DNA of 64,000 nt from Hibiscus mutabilis (GCA_019671005.1 CM033745.1:41957834-42021833); one strand, 5' to 3'; shown: positions 34,890 to 48,110, counted from the stretch's first letter. The notes: generated from the sequence alone by a model not told the origin. Program-made: numbers and translations.

Positions 34890-36887
34890 ATCCAATGCGC
34901 TAGCTCTTACTCCTACCTCCAAATTGTGTAGGCGGTGAAATGTAGTTGCTCTAAACTCAGCGTTGGGCGTACTTGAATCGCTCCCCTAAGGCCTGCCAAG
35001 TGATCTTTGAGCTGTTAAACCTCGGTTTCCAACTCATCGACACGAGTCATCAAGACTTGACTCTCCAAGTTGCTGGCCTTCAACTTATTGGTTGAACCTT
35101 TATGCTTGAAAAGAGATTTCTCCAAGTGTTTCACCTTATCCCTCAAAGCTTCACTTTGGTTTTGCTTGACTTTGATCTGTCTCGAGTAGGAGATTCGTAG
35201 GTTATTCACTTCTTCAGTCAAAGCGAGCACTTGATCTTTGTGCTCGTAAAACATTCTTTTGTATTTCTCGGCTCTTGATTTCTCCTCTTTCAATCGGAGC
35301 TCTAACCCTTCACTTGGTCCATCTTCTATGACCCTTTTGCTCTTGTTCAACCTCTTAAGCTTCTGAATCACTTCCTTCTCCAACTTGAGCTCAAGTTCTA
35401 ACTCATCCCTTCTCCTCTGCAGATCTTTAACCACTCCCTCAAATTATGTCTTCTCTAATTCGAAGTCGAACTTCTCTTGATGGGCTCTCTCCTCGAGCTT
35501 GAGGTGCCTCTTTCTCTCCTCTTCAAGTTGCTCATTATCAAGTCGTCCTCGGTATGAAGTGTGGCCAATCTCTCCTCTATAGATATTCGTCCATCGGGGC
35601 TCAAGTGGGGAATGTTATCATTGACACGATTAAGTCACCATGCTTCATACTCGGGAGTGACCATGTACAGAGCGTTTACGATTCTAACCCATCTTGCATT
35701 ATTCCAAATTCAAGAAGCGTTGTATACCATCGTCTTGTAGACCTTATCTTTTGCATAATCCACGTTGAACTCATTTAGTCCCTTGGTGGCTGGCACGAAC
35801 TATTTCGACCCGTACTGTCTCGAAACTAGAAGAGGTGCATACGCGGTATGCCCCTAGAGGCCAAGCAGTGGTACCCACGAATGCTCTCTACATCTATAGA
35901 GAATGTTTTTCGCCAATAACCACGGTGCTCTCTAAACTATATCTTCCTCCTTTAGGTTTCAGAGGACATCATGCCATACTTCCTCGGATCTTCAGTTGGC
36001 CAATCATTCTTTCGTAGGAATTCTTAAGGGCAAGAACTTGCCGTCATAAAGAGGCCTTGAAAAACTGGGGTTGGTCCAAAAGTGGCTATAGAATCAAACA
36101 GTCAAAAGTTGCGGGCACCCTTGGAAGTGACCTCCTCCATGCTCCCGATAGAACCTCAAAGATTGAAAAGTCTCGGCTAGAATTATAGGTACCGGATTAG
36201 TCCCGTTATCCAAACGATCAAATAGATCCAAAACTGATGGATTTATGAGTCTCAATTCTCGGGGAAATAATACCAATCCTAGATCAACAAAGCAAAAAAA
36301 ATTCACTGGACTCGGCCAACGGGATGCACAAAGGCTAGAGCTAAGATCCCCTCCCACTTGAGATACTCTTTTCTGTACCAAGCAGTGACTTTATGCTCGA
36401 CCCAAGATGATAACATATAAGAGAACTTCTTCAACTTCCCCCGAAAGGCTTTGTTCTTACTTGGCTTTGAGTACACCTAATTCATGTCAATCTTCTTGCA
36501 GTTTATGAGATCTCGGTACTCTTCGACTGTCAGAGTTAGGTCAACGTTACCAATCGTAAAATAGCTGTAGGCAGAGTTCCAGAAACCCACTAAGGTTTGT
36601 AGTAGTGCTTGTTCAACTAGAACCTCTAGTAAGTACACTGCGTCACTATACTCTTCCTTGAAAGTACTATTCGTTTCAAAATCCTAACTGTTCCAAACCG
36701 ACTTCAATTCGGACACATCATTGAACTCTGTATTCATGAATGTCGTGGCTGACATGGCTGATCTAAACCCAGTATCAATATTGTCTCCCTCATGTAACTG
36801 TTCCCCTTCCGACCATATATGAACATCAAAATTCTTTTCATCAATACTGCGAACTAAGTCTCCCATTGATCTAGTCTTTAACTTCAA
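34890..36887 (-). pseudogene. ORF1 of element B: DUF7745-type domain plus coiled coil
   Basis: From the right: MKLKTRSMGDLVRSIDEKNFDV starts at 36887 and stops at 36684. After frame breaks the DUF7745-type core reads GLVLFPRELRLINPSVLDLFDRL and PVPIILAETFQSLRFYREHGGGHFQGC (36381-36094). The C-terminal coiled coil is at 35434-35015 (LQRRRDELELELKLEKEVIQKL, then LKEEKSRAEKYKRMFYEHK). Layout equals ORF1 of element D. The role of this extra protein before gag is unknown; the coiled coil suggests self-assembly or binding to gag. Confidence 0.75.
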
Positions 36888-37613
36888 ACTATTCCCAATT
36901 CAATGTGCTCTTCATGATATGATAAGATATGCAAAAGAAGAGTAAAAAGGAAAAATAAAGCAAACAAAAAAAAGCGTTAGTTATAAGATAAACAATAAGA
37001 TGGAAATGAAAAGAGATAAACGTAAACTGAAATAAGCACAAGGCAAACATAAGAGAACAAACCTGACCACATGAATTCTAGTTCGCTAGAGTTATCCGCG
37101 TGGCTCTAATAGGGTAGGTTTCCTAGATTTTCACACATGTGTTTGGTTCTAGACAAGGGTACCCGAACCTATCTTACTACCTACTAAGGCAGCAAAAACC
37201 CCAATTCTAGCCCATTACAAGCTTGCGAATTGGTTTCAGTTTGAGGGAAAGCATGCCCTAGTGACGTGGAGGCCTGCTCACGAGTCAAAATGCGTGGATT
37301 CCAAAAGTGAATTACTAACCCGTAGAGGGCTACTCACGTGGGTATATGGCGTTTCACTCCCACTTAAGGGACGAAGCTCGAGTATAGAGCCTGATGATCA
37401 TGATGCAACACATGTCGGTGATTCCTTAGAAATTAAACGAAAAGTTAATTCGAAGACTACCAATTATCAAAGCCCGTGCAATCTTAGTCACATTTTTAAG
37501 AAATAATTGTCCTTGTTAATGTTAATTGAAATTCCAACATTATCCATCATTTTAAAAGCAACAAACATTTTCTTGGCCAACTCTCTCTTTTTTTGAAAAA
37601 AACAAAACCGTAG
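36888..37613 (-). other. Leader of element B
   Basis: Untranslated region between primer-binding site and ORF1. 37075-37270 is the opposite-strand counterpart of the conserved leader block of elements A, C and D (GGGTAGGTTTC, TTTGGTTCTA, GGGTACCCGAAC). Confidence 0.6.
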
Positions 37614-37630
37614 TCGCCAGCGGAGTCACA
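37614..37630 (-). promoter_or_regulatory. Primer-binding site of element B (degenerate tRNA-Arg type)
   Basis: The minus strand reads TGTGACTCCGCTGGCGA, which is the A/D site TGGCGACTCCGCTGGGGA with one base lost and two changed. It marks the end of the 5' LTR. Confidence 0.65.
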
Positions 37631-37631
37631 A

Positions 37632-40600
37632 TGTTGTAGCGACGTTTTTCCTTTTTTTTAAAAAAATATACGCGCGGTTTTCTTTTAGAAAATCCGTCGA
37701 TACGAATTATCCCATAAATCACTTTTGAAATCCTAGCTTAAAGGGATTTCTTTTGAAAAAATTTTCGTTTAAAAATCGATAAAACTTAGAGTCGCCACCA
37801 GCCACTTGGATAAGGTAGGCCGGACACCAAAAAAACAAGAGATTCATTATGAAAGGGTCCGAGAGTTGGTTACGTGTGGGGAAGGATTAGCGCCCCCATC
37901 ACGCCCGGATATCGGTACCATAATATTTGTTGCCTTTAAAATTGGTGGAAATTGCTTGAAATTTGAAAGAACCTTAATTTGGCGTTCTTAATTAGAAACT
38001 GGCCTTAATTGCATGGGCTTTATCGAATTGCTGGGTTGAAATTAATTAGACATTTAATTTATAAGGATGACGATACACCAAACCATAGATTAAACTGACA
38101 TCGAATAAGCCCGACTGCAGTGTTAATTTATGGTTCAAATCTCGTACGTCACCTTTATGCACGATGTAAGCAATAAAATAAGATGTAATTATTTGGTCCA
38201 GTTTTTATCATTTCCCCCCGGAGCGGTAAGGATTAATCCAAATATTCGATCAACATCCATTAAGACAAGACTGTTATGACATGAATATCGGGATTAATGA
38301 ATACCCTATTTGTTATGATTTAGGTTAATTAACATGTAATTTAAAATTCACATGAATGACAATTAAAGGATGCCAAACAAGGGCATAAAAGATAAACACA
38401 CAAGGCCCACCCCAAGACCTAACCTATGAAGGCCCAAATTATGGAAAGCCCAAACAATTATCTACCTATTAATTAGTGATTCTAATATTAGCCCTAAATT
38501 GATTAATTAGCCCTAAAAGACTAAAACTCTCACAAATTATGAGGATTAACTTTTCAATTTAATGTCAATCTAAGTTTTGGAGTTAATTTTAACCTAAAAG
38601 TAATTAAGAAACGTTTAATTAATTTAATGAATTTAACATTTACTCGAACGATCCAAGATCGAATTTAAATTCACTAAATTAATTTGAACCCTAATATAAC
38701 TAAGGCTCCAAAGAAACTAAGCCTAGAATTAACTTAATTAATTTAAGAATCGTGCCCCTATTAGACCAGCACACGATCTAAATTAATTAAACTAATTCAC
38801 TTAACCCAATCTAAAGCCCATAAACACTAAGACAAGGCCCAACCCTAAGGCCCAAACTACTAAAACTAAGCCAAAAAAGGAAATCCCAAAACCAATACTA
38901 GGCCTAAACTAAAGGCCAAGCCCACATATCACCAATATACCACATATCTTAAATACATATATTATATGCTTTTATATCAAAAACCATATATTTCATAAAA
39001 AAACTTGAAAACAAAACATGTATATTATACTATTTTAGGGTTATATGTTATACATCTTTCGAAACCATATACATATATTTTAAAATTATACATTATATAT
39101 ATTATTTTGCAATGCCATGTGTATTGTATATTACAGGGAAATTATATATGTATTATAAAAGTTATATACTATGTTATAAAAAAATTATATATATATATAT
39201 ATTCTTTGTAAAACACATGTTATGTATATCTAAGGAAAACTATATATTATAAGTTCTTCTTAAAACCACATATATATTTGGAAAACTTCGTTCTTGTAAA
39301 ATTATCTATTTCATGACATTACACTTTCCACAAAAATTGCATATTACATATATCTTAAATAAACCATACATTATGCCATTTAAAAAAAATGAAAACCACA
39401 TATTTTATATTATAAATCACATATCCCAAATATCTCATAAAACTATATACTAAAGCAACCAATCAACATGAACAATTTAACCAATAAATATAAAAAAGCA
39501 ACAGATTTAAACATAACCAAAAATAACTATATATTAACAAAAAAGGACTGAAAATAAAATGCATGATAAAAGAGGAATTTAAGTACCGGAAAGGACCAAG
39601 TAAAATGAAACTCAAAACTAAAGGCCGAATTTAAAGAGGAAGCGAGGGACGAAATTGTAAACATTTGGAAAACTTCAAGGACTCGGAGAGTGATTATGAA
39701 AGGTGGAATAGCTGCTTATGCGAATTTAATGGGACAGAGAGGCTAAAGTTGCTATTTCAAAAGGCGGAAGAGTTCACGGCGTAAATGACGAAGGGAAGAG
39801 GTCCTTAAAACGACATTTGACCCCTTTTAAAACGACGAATTATTATATAAACCGAGTTTAGAATTTTTATTAGCTTTTTTGGCCATTATTTCCCAGAAAC
39901 CAAAATACCCCCCTCTATCACTATGCTAGGGTTTTTGAAACCCAAAACCCGACGATCCTCAGCCGCGTCAACCACCGCAAACCGTCACTGACCACAGCTT
40001 TCCGGTGCCGGTGACCACCCAAAACTTCAAAAAACACACCCTTTTTGTATTTTAAAACCCCGATCTAACCTTCCTATTTTGAAATCCAACCTTTTTCCTC
40101 TTTCGAACCGAGAAACCCGAGACTCAAAAAAGGTTTCCACCGTCCTTTTGCCCCACCGATTCACCCCGTTCATCCTAAAGGGAAGCATGGACTTATCACC
40201 GGCAGACAAAGGGACGAGGAAGCCGAAACGACGAAGGTAAAAAAACTGAAACCCTAACCCTTCTTTTTTGTTTATGATATGCTTCGAAATAGTAAAAAGA
40301 GAGGAACAATATACCTCTGAAGGTTTTGATCTTGTATTGCTCTCTCTGAAATTTTGTCCAAAATTCTTCTTAGAGTTTATAATGGTTAGGGGCTGTGTTT
40401 TATAGCCCGATTTACATGAATTTTACATTTACATGAAAATTATAACAAAAATTGCTATTGGCTCTGCCTATCGTTTGTTTCTATTCATCTGCCCAATTCT
40501 GCTGCTAAAATTGTTGTTTGTTTTGTCCCTCACAGTTGAACCGATTCTGACATTTTGCTCTCCTTTTTTGCATGCGAATGAGAGGAGGGGACTAGTGGAG

Positions 40601-41399
40601 CACGGCTCATGAGCTGAGAAGGTGGCGCGGCTTGGGAAGCCGGGAAGTCGTGGGTCGTGGCACGCATGCGCGCGTGCGACGCGTGGGGAATACGGTGAGT
40701 CAGACATGGATTGCATGCGCGCTAGGTGCAATATCAGCCGTTCGATATGCCCCTGATCCAAGGGCTACCACTAGGCTGTAAAAAAGAAAAGGGATCAGAT
40801 TAGGCTTAGGGTTTCCCTGTTTAAACAATATCGGGCCCAAAACTGGGCTTGTAAATGTATATAGACTCTTTAATATTATGGGCTGTTTATTATAATTTTT
40901 TTAGACTGATAAAGACGGGCTTTTATTTAATTGATTACTCTATATATATGCATATACCTTGTATACTACGATTATAATTAATATAATATAATATCTTAAA
41001 TGATAGATATGGTAATAACACTAATAGTAGTAGCAATAATGATAACAAAAAACAACACTAAAAATAATAAGGATAACCTAAAAATTATAATACATTAATA
41101 ATGTTTTGGGTTTTTTCAATTCACTAACAAACATAATAGACCATAACAAAATATAATTTAGTAAATTTTTTGGGTTTTTATAAGATAATATAACATATAA
41201 TATGGTCATAAATAGAGACAAAGCACTAAAACATAATACTAGTAGTTTTAAACTTTTTGTTTTTTTTTTGTTTTGACTTAATAGTCACATACATATATAT
41301 AGATAATTAAGATTAAACAAAGCTCGTAGTAGTATATATAAGCCAATTATTATAAAACAAAATAAAAAGGAGTTATCCCGGATAAAATTAGTGATTACA
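37632..41399 (-). mobile_element. 5' LTR of element B (about 3.8 kb)
   Basis: Starts TGTAATCACTAATTTT at 41399 and reaches the primer-binding site. Its first 850 bp (41399-40552) pair with the 3' LTR. The end carries the conserved block (37865-37905, opposite strand) seen before the primer site in A, C, D and G. 38930-39500 is very AT-rich with TA runs (39185-39205). Long LTRs are usual for Ogre-type elements. Confidence 0.75.
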
Positions 41400-41404
41400 T
41401 TAAC
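41400..41404. repeat. Candidate target-site duplication of element B (right)
   Basis: TTAAC, identical to 24660-24664 on the other side of the element. Confidence 0.55.
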
Positions 41405-42764
41405 TTTTTTAAAATCAGATCCAATTGACAGAATGTGCAAATATTAGGGATTCAACGTGTTAGTATTTCAAACACTAGTTTTTTGTTAATGATTTAACTG
41501 AGCAGTGACTAAAAATACTGTGTATAATGGTAGTCACGAAATTGATATCAATTTTTAATTCGATCCTTAAACTTTAAATAAGTATTAATTATATCTAAAT
41601 TTTAGATAAAATATCAATTTGACACTTGAACTTTAAATAAAATATTAATTTTAAGCCTTGAATTTTAAAAAAAATATTAATTTAATCCTTAGATTTGACC
41701 AAAATCACCCACTGTCTGCTATCATTCACTACCGTCACCAGTTATCGTCAGTTGCTGGCGTCAATGACCGTTGGACATTAAAATTTTTAGTTCACTCTTT
41801 TTTGACCTCCTAAATATGAATCAAATGTTCGTTTTATTAGAAAATACTTTGAACTTCATAAATCTAACCTAATGCTTTCTAACTTCATTTAAAATTAATC
41901 ATAATAAGAGCAAGTATATTTGGTTGGTTGATCAAGCTGCTCATCTTTGTTCCCTTAAACTCTCTTAGGTTATGGGTTCTAGACCCACTACGGGTATTTT
42001 TCTTCCTAGAGTCTCTTTCCCTTTTCCTCTGAACAGTATTAGAATTAGATTTACGATTTGTAAAAAAATTAATCATAATAAAAATTTTACATATACGTGA
42101 GGTGTGAGGTAATTATAACCTTTTTTGCTCCTCTTTGGCATTGACATATCCAATTGTCTTCGATTTTTGTGCTGGGAAGTGGTGTTGCAAGTGATATCCT
42201 ACAGGTATATGAATATATTTATGGTGCACTGGTCAATCTCTCTCTTAATTGTTTTTAAGAAGGAGCTAATTAGGTATGTTTCTTGGAAACCATTGGTGGT
42301 GAAGACGTTCATGCTAATGCTATAAGTTAAACACCACAATAGAGGCTTCTGTTTACTCTAATAACTTGTGTCATCTTCTTGGTAATATACATGACTCAAA
42401 TAAGAGCATGCTTCTTATGTTATATAGATATAGATATAGATATAGATATAGATATATAGACAAATTCCAGGTTGGTTAAATTAACTTTTTGATTCAGGTT
42501 CACGAAAATGCCTATATACAGATAGAGGCGTTTAAAATCGGCTCAATTGGTACCAAATGACCTAATAAGCTAATAATGTATGTTAAAAAAATGGAAGTGA
42601 TGATGAAATATAGTAATAATATAGTTGTGATATTATATTTATTGGGCCTCTAAATATTCATTGGACTGATTTTGGATACCCCTATGTACAAATGATAAAC
42701 CAAAAATCGAAAAGCTTTGTACAAGATGATATATAGACTACTCTAGTATACTTTACAAGGAAGT
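41405..42764. other. AT-rich DNA between elements B and G (possible PYRR intron)
   Basis: If B is a simple insertion, this should continue PYRR intron 1. No PYRR reductase-domain exon was recognised. 41910-42040 has a tRNA-like stretch (TTGGTTGGTTGATCAAGC, then GGTTCTAGACCC), a possible SINE. 42421-42461 is an ATAGAT microsatellite. 42125-42325 is open on the plus strand but matches nothing known to me. Confidence 0.5.
42421..42461. repeat. ATAGAT microsatellite
   Basis: About six copies of the hexamer ATAGAT in tandem. Confidence 0.9.
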
Positions 42765-43119
42765 TGTAATACCCGTATTTTGTACGGGTACATATATATT
42801 ATATTTCCTTATAAATTAAATCAAAAGAAATACTAAATAAATAAATAAATAATATAAAACCCAAAAATATAATAAACAGTCCATTCCAATGTCCATTTTA
42901 CAACTCCAAGTGTCTCTTTTACAAGCCCATTTACATGATAAAATTCCCAAGTTCTTATTTTTTACAATCTGCCAACTCATTTCCCTCCCAAATTGGATAA
43001 AGCCAGCCCAACAAACACAAAAATCTCATTTTCCCGCCTTTTGTCCATGTGGCAGCATGTCATTGGTCCAAAACCTTAGCCATGGATCTTGGTTTTCTTC
43101 TCCACTGACGTTATAATTG

Positions 43120-43139
43120 TGACGTCATATATGACGTCA
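43120..43139. promoter_or_regulatory. as-1-like double TGACGTCA palindrome in LTR G
   Basis: TGACGTCATATATGACGTCA is a perfect 20-bp palindrome made of two TGACGTCA sites with centres 12 bp apart. A further TGACGT lies at 43106-43111. It sits about 13 bp upstream of the TATA box. TGACG pairs at 12-bp centre spacing are the known binding arrangement of plant TGA-type bZIP factors (as-1 element). Binding here is inferred. Confidence 0.7.
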
Positions 43140-43151
43140 TTTTCCACTTAC

Positions 43152-43161
43152 CTATATAAAA
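43152..43161 (+). promoter_or_regulatory. TATA box of LTR G
   Basis: CTATATAAAA just downstream of the palindrome, in the first fifth of the LTR where a U3 promoter is expected. The polymerase start would lie near 43185. Confidence 0.65.
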
Positions 43162-45239
43162 ATGAGAGAGAGTATCAGATGGGGGACCATTAATCATCAT
43201 CATAATGGTAAATAACTAATAATAAAGAATAATAATATGATAAAAGAAGAGAGAGAAAGAGGGTTACTTGTCATCAGGAGTTTAACCGTAGGGAAGTTGA
43301 AGGGACACCAGAGATGCGAACTATCACCGGAGCTGAAGATCGATGTGCCGCCGAGAATGCGAACAGGCGTCAAAAAAATGCCAACCTTCGTGCAACAAAA
43401 CCTAACCTCATCGTGAAGGTATTTCCCTTCTTTAGCTTTGATTCTTGTAAAAAAAAGAAGAAAATTAGTTTATACTTATTCAAAGCCAAAACCAAAGTGA
43501 GAAGATGAACTGAAAAGTAAATCAGAGTTGGTTGTTGTTGCTGGAGGAGTGTAAAGGACTTGGCCAGAGTTGAAAAAAAAAATCAGAACCGGGAGATCTA
43601 GACCTAGGCTAAGGAAGAAGGGTGATTTCGGTGAATAGAGGTTAGATTTTGGTTAGGGGGTGAAATCGGGAAGATTTAGGGAGTTTTAGGGTTTTGGTTT
43701 CAGCAGAGAAAGGCACTCAGAAATATCTTTACAGCCGCCGGAGTAAGGTTAAGGATGACTAGAATTCTTAGGCGGTGGTCGGCGAACGGTGTTTAGTGAT
43801 CGGAGGTTGGAGGATGAAGATTGAGCGGCGGTGGGCAAGGTGGTTTATCACTGGAATTTATGATGTTCTTCAAGTTCTTGAAGAACTTCGAAGAACACCA
43901 AAGGAAAATAGGGATTTTGATCCATTTTGGGGTTAAAAATCTGGGAATTAGTGTTTGTGGGGAGAGGTTTTAAAGAGAGGGAGATCGGTAGAGAGAGCGA
44001 GATTCAAAAAAATGATAAAAAGAAAAAATAATAATCTGATAATGCCTTTATATAGGCATGAGGTTCAGGCCTGTAGGCTCGCGAACCCCCGCGCTCGGCC
44101 CGCGCACCCCCGAAGCAGCCCGCGCCTTTCTTCCTTCAGCTTTGTAATATGACTCTTCATTTTCGATATCTTTCAATTTAGTCACTTTTCCATTGTAATT
44201 TGGCTCTTCAATTATGATATTAATTCAATTTGGTCCTTAATTTCCTTTGTCATTTTAATTACTTTGATTAATGTTTGATTAATGCATGGTTTTAAATATG
44301 GCATATAGTATATTGTTAGATAACTTAATTTCTTTTGGTATAATTGATAGAGCCTTAGATACTAAGTCTTTTAATTAGGTGTTAAATAATTAAAATAGGT
44401 GAGATCATTGTAGTAAATAAATGAGTATTAAAAGGGAAACTTTTAAGTTCTGATTTGAGTAGTGTCTCATTGAAATGAGATGTTATTCAATGGGGCTTTT
44501 AAGTTGAACATTTGATATTCATTTTAATTTAGAATATGAAATTAACTTAGTTGATTGAATTAAAATCTTAATTAGGGTTAAAACTTAAATAAATAGATTC
44601 ACCAATTAAATTAGGAATATTGTTCAATTTAGGGTTTAAATATGAGTAGTGCTCAAGCAATTTGATGTTATTTCATAAATTCCCTAAATTCAATAATATT
44701 TATAGTTTTTAAATAATTCAATTAATTAGAGCCTTCTAAATTAGAACTTAAAATCGACAAGACAATAACAGACATGCATTCAAACCTTTTATGTTGGGAT
44801 ATATTTTGAATATGAATCGAGGTACCCTAAAGCAATCGGGTGCTTTTAATTTCATATCCGTTTCAAAAATATATTTCCTTATAAAAGGATATCTCCATTT
44901 GGAATTTAAATCCATTTAATGATTATGGTTAAATTAAATTCAAATTATTATCTGAAATGCCAAAATGCCACGTAAAATTAAAAGGTACTGATAACGGGCA
45001 TTCGTGGAGGGTGCTAATCCTTCCCCACACATAACCTCTGGTTGTTTTTATGGTGTTCGGTCTACCAAAGTGACCGGTGGCGATTCCAAATGTTTTTTTA
45101 AGATTAAATAAAAGAAAAATCAAATTTTCATGGTTAATTAAATAAAAAACCTAATTTAATAAGAAAATTAGATTTTCAAGATAAAATGGATTAAAAAGGG
45201 CCAAATCCTATTTTGCAAAGTAAATCGTCAGGCTATTTT

Positions 45240-47631
45240 CACACCTCGGTCAAAAAATGGCCACGACAGAAGTATAGATAAATAATTAAAAAAATAGTCG
45301 GTGATAGTGTAATCAATAATTTTTATAATGGTTATTTATTATTATTATATTTTAATTTTATTTTGGTATTTTTAAGTATTATTGTTCAGTATTATTAATA
45401 TTGTTACCGATTATTATTTATTTATTTATTTATTATTATATTTGTTATTAAAGTAAAAGGAAAAAAATAGATAAAAAATATAATAACATCACAATTAATA
45501 AATATGTCCAGTCCAATACAAATAATAATAATAACCCAAAAATAATTACATATTAGCTGGCCCGTTTAGGCCCAAACTTAATTAAATCAAAAACCCTAAA
45601 ACCTATCTGATCTATCCCCTTTTCCTATGCACAACCACGCTAGGGCCGTTGGATCAAATCTGATCCAACATCCATGATTGAAGCTAAGAGACCTCTAATC
45701 TCCTCCAGGCCAATGTACACCGACGATTCAGCTGTCCAACGCGTCATGCACCCACGCGCTCTTCACCGATTGATGCCATGTGGCTCCATCAACGGCCACC
45801 AATCTTTCTCCGTCCATGTGTCCTCGCCACCGAAAATTGCGCCGCTACGTACAACCATCATTTTTCTCCCAACCACCGAGCAAGTAAAGAAATCATAAAA
45901 ATGGGGAGATGTTAGTTCGGAATCATGCACTGTGGATTGATTTAATTTTGCTTAAAATGCAAACAATAGATCAGATATAGAGGCAAAAAAATAATCACAT
46001 AGAAGAATATAAAAAGCAATGTAAAAATCAATCCATGGTACTCAATTCAGATTCCAGAATCAATACAAAAAAGCAAAAGAAGACATTTAGAGATAAATTT
46101 TCTCTATTTTTATTTTCAGTTCGAATCAAACAAAAAAGTAGAAAAAATAGAATTTAGGGTTCTTACCTAGTTTCGGTCTCGGGCCACCATCGTTCAAGGT
46201 GGTTGAGGTTGGTGTCGCCGATGATCGGCTCCTCTGCATCTTGTCCCTTCATCTTCTCATTTTTTCGCCAAAGAAGGTTTTAAGATATTGAGTCTTCGAA
46301 AGGTTTTTTCCTTAAAAGATAAAGGTCTTGAGGCCTTAGTTTTTTTAATTCAATAAAACGAGTCGACTTTTAAAAAATTGGTGGTCGAATTTGAGTTTGG
46401 GGTAAAAATATATGATTTAGGCTAAATTTTTGAGTCTGCTTACACCGTCGAGCTGTGGCCGACGGTATTTACTGACGGCCGGTACGACGGAAACTCACCA
46501 AAATCTGAGTTCGAAATGAATAACCGGATGAAGCCCTTAAACATTTCAGAGAATTGGTTTTAGGGGTTTGATCTGCTTTTAAGGGAAATTTTCAAATGAA
46601 TATTATTTTTAGTTAAAGCTATATACTTGGCTTGTTTTGAAAATTGGTTTATTCCGTTTTTAAAACCCTTCGTCCCTTTAAATTAAAGCTTTGGCCACTC
46701 CGCCCTAAAGTTATCACCTTCGTGATCATTGTTTGTTTGTGAAATCTTTCATTCGGTCATTGATTTTTTTGGTTCAAGCTCTTTGATTTTGTTTTGTTTC
46801 TATTTGGTCCAAGAATCGATGGTATATTCACCCTTGCGATCCCTTTCTTTTTTTGTGATTATCAAGTTTCCTTAATTTTTGTTTCCTCCTTTATTTTGGT
46901 CCGAGAATCGATGGTATATTCACTCTTTTTAGCTCTTTATTTCTATAATTTATAATATACGTATGGATATTTGTGCTTAATTGTCGGTTGACTTCGTTAG
47001 CTGCAGGTATGTTAGGTATATATAGTTTTTCCTTGATTCTTATATATTTGCCGTATATATATTTATGTAGTATGTAATGTATGTATAGTGTGACATCATG
47101 ATATATATGTATTTAATTCTTATATGGTATATTATAATTTAATAGTCATGCTTTTATGTTTTATGCTTTTATTCGTATATCATGTCATGTTTTTTATGTT
47201 GCATACCGGGACATAAACTATTAATGCGATGTCTTTATATTCGAGAGTAAACGTGGCTAGTATCAGACGTAGTGATGATGGTTTTTCGTTTATTCTCTAA
47301 TAGTGGGCCCTTAACATTTACTCACATATATAACTAAATTTTAATTTAATCGTCACTTTAACTCGCAAAATTCGATATTAATAGAACGGTAATTGATTTG
47401 GTACCAAGTTTAGGCGTGGTGGGGGTGCGATCCCTTCCCCACATGTAATCGACTCCCGAACCCAAAAAAATGAAAATCTCTGGTTGTTTTTTGGTGTCCG
47501 GTCTACCTAACTCAAGTGACCGATGGCGACTCTTATTTTTATTTCAAAACACGATTTTTAAAACAAATCCCCTCAAAATCAATTTTTTTCAAGAAAAGTG
47601 GGATACTTCAGATTTTTTATTCGCTACAGCA
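45240..47631 (+). mobile_element. 5' LTR of mosaic element C (left edge uncertain)
   Basis: Ends against the primer site at 47632 and carries the conserved block at 47413-47462 (GGGGTGCGATCCCTTCCCCAC). 45540-45925 matches the LTR fragment at 10140-10480. The left edge could not be fixed; 45240 is an estimate from where internal sequence of G stops. 45411-45445 is a TTTA-type microsatellite. Confidence 0.55.
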
Positions 47632-47649
47632 TGATGACTCCGTTGGGAA
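47632..47649 (+). promoter_or_regulatory. Primer-binding site of element C (degenerate)
   Basis: TGATGACTCCGTTGGGAA differs from the A/D site TGGCGACTCCGCTGGGGA at four of 18 positions, mostly transitions. Confidence 0.65.
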
Positions 47650-47814
47650 CAATTTTTTTTTGTTTTTACAAAAATAGAGCCTTGCTTAAAATTCGATTAC
47701 CATTCTTATTAATATCGGAGGTTGAGAGTTAAAGTGACAATTAAGTTAATATTTGTTTATAAATACGAGTTTATTTTAACGCATTTAAAATTGGGCATAT
47801 AAACCCGTCCGTTT

Positions 47815-48110
47815 AAGTGGGGGAAACGATAGTGCTTTTGTGGGGATATTGTTCTTCCGTATGGGCCTAGCAAGTACCTTCGGGGCTCGAGTACCCTATG
47901 TTTTCATGGGAATATTGTTTCCCCGTATGGACATAGCTAATGAGTCCCCCCGAATTAAACTCGATTTAAATGAGCCTATAATGGGTGATGGATTGGGGCC
48001 TTGCTACTTTTATTATGGGACAACAAGGACAATTCGGGTACACTTTTAGTATCAAAACTGCATGTAGAGAACATAGAAAGCCCACCCCATTAGAACCATG
48101 CAGATAACCT
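47815..48110 (+). other. Conserved leader block of element C
   Basis: Closely matches 14545-14830 of A: CGTATGGGCCTAGCAAGTAC, AGCCTATAATGGGTG, CAACAAGGACAATTCGGGTAC and an AGAACCATG(C/T) segment in the same order. Confidence 0.75.

Larger units (their letters stand above)
24665..41399 (-). mobile_element. Tat/Ogre-like gypsy retroelement B
   Basis: A 16.7-kb minus-strand element in the order 5' LTR, primer-binding site, leader, ORF1 (DUF7745), gag, protease, RT, RNase H, integrase, tandem array, polypurine tract, 3' LTR. Size, extra ORF1, gene order and tRNA-Arg-type primer site fit the Tat/Ogre group of Ty3/gypsy. All reading frames have stops or shifts, so the copy is dead and old. It begins 8 bp inside PYRR intron 1. 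The two LTRs are of very different length (875 bp against about 3.8 kb). Confidence 0.8.
42765..45077 (+). mobile_element. LTR G of a Tat/Ogre-like element
   Basis: Starts TGTAATACCCG at 42765, has a promoter with TATA box at 43152-43161, and ends with the conserved block (44995-45041; GGGTGCTAATCCTTCCCCACAC) and a primer-site-like TGGCGATTCC at 45078. Length about 2.3 kb. Only about 160 bp of internal sequence follow before the next LTR, so the element is a remnant. Confidence 0.65.

Noticed and set aside
42125..42325. Possible PYRR or other host exon on the plus strand
   Set aside because: I compared all frames with the PYRR reductase domain from memory and saw no match. One frame hints at a helical repeat but has stops.
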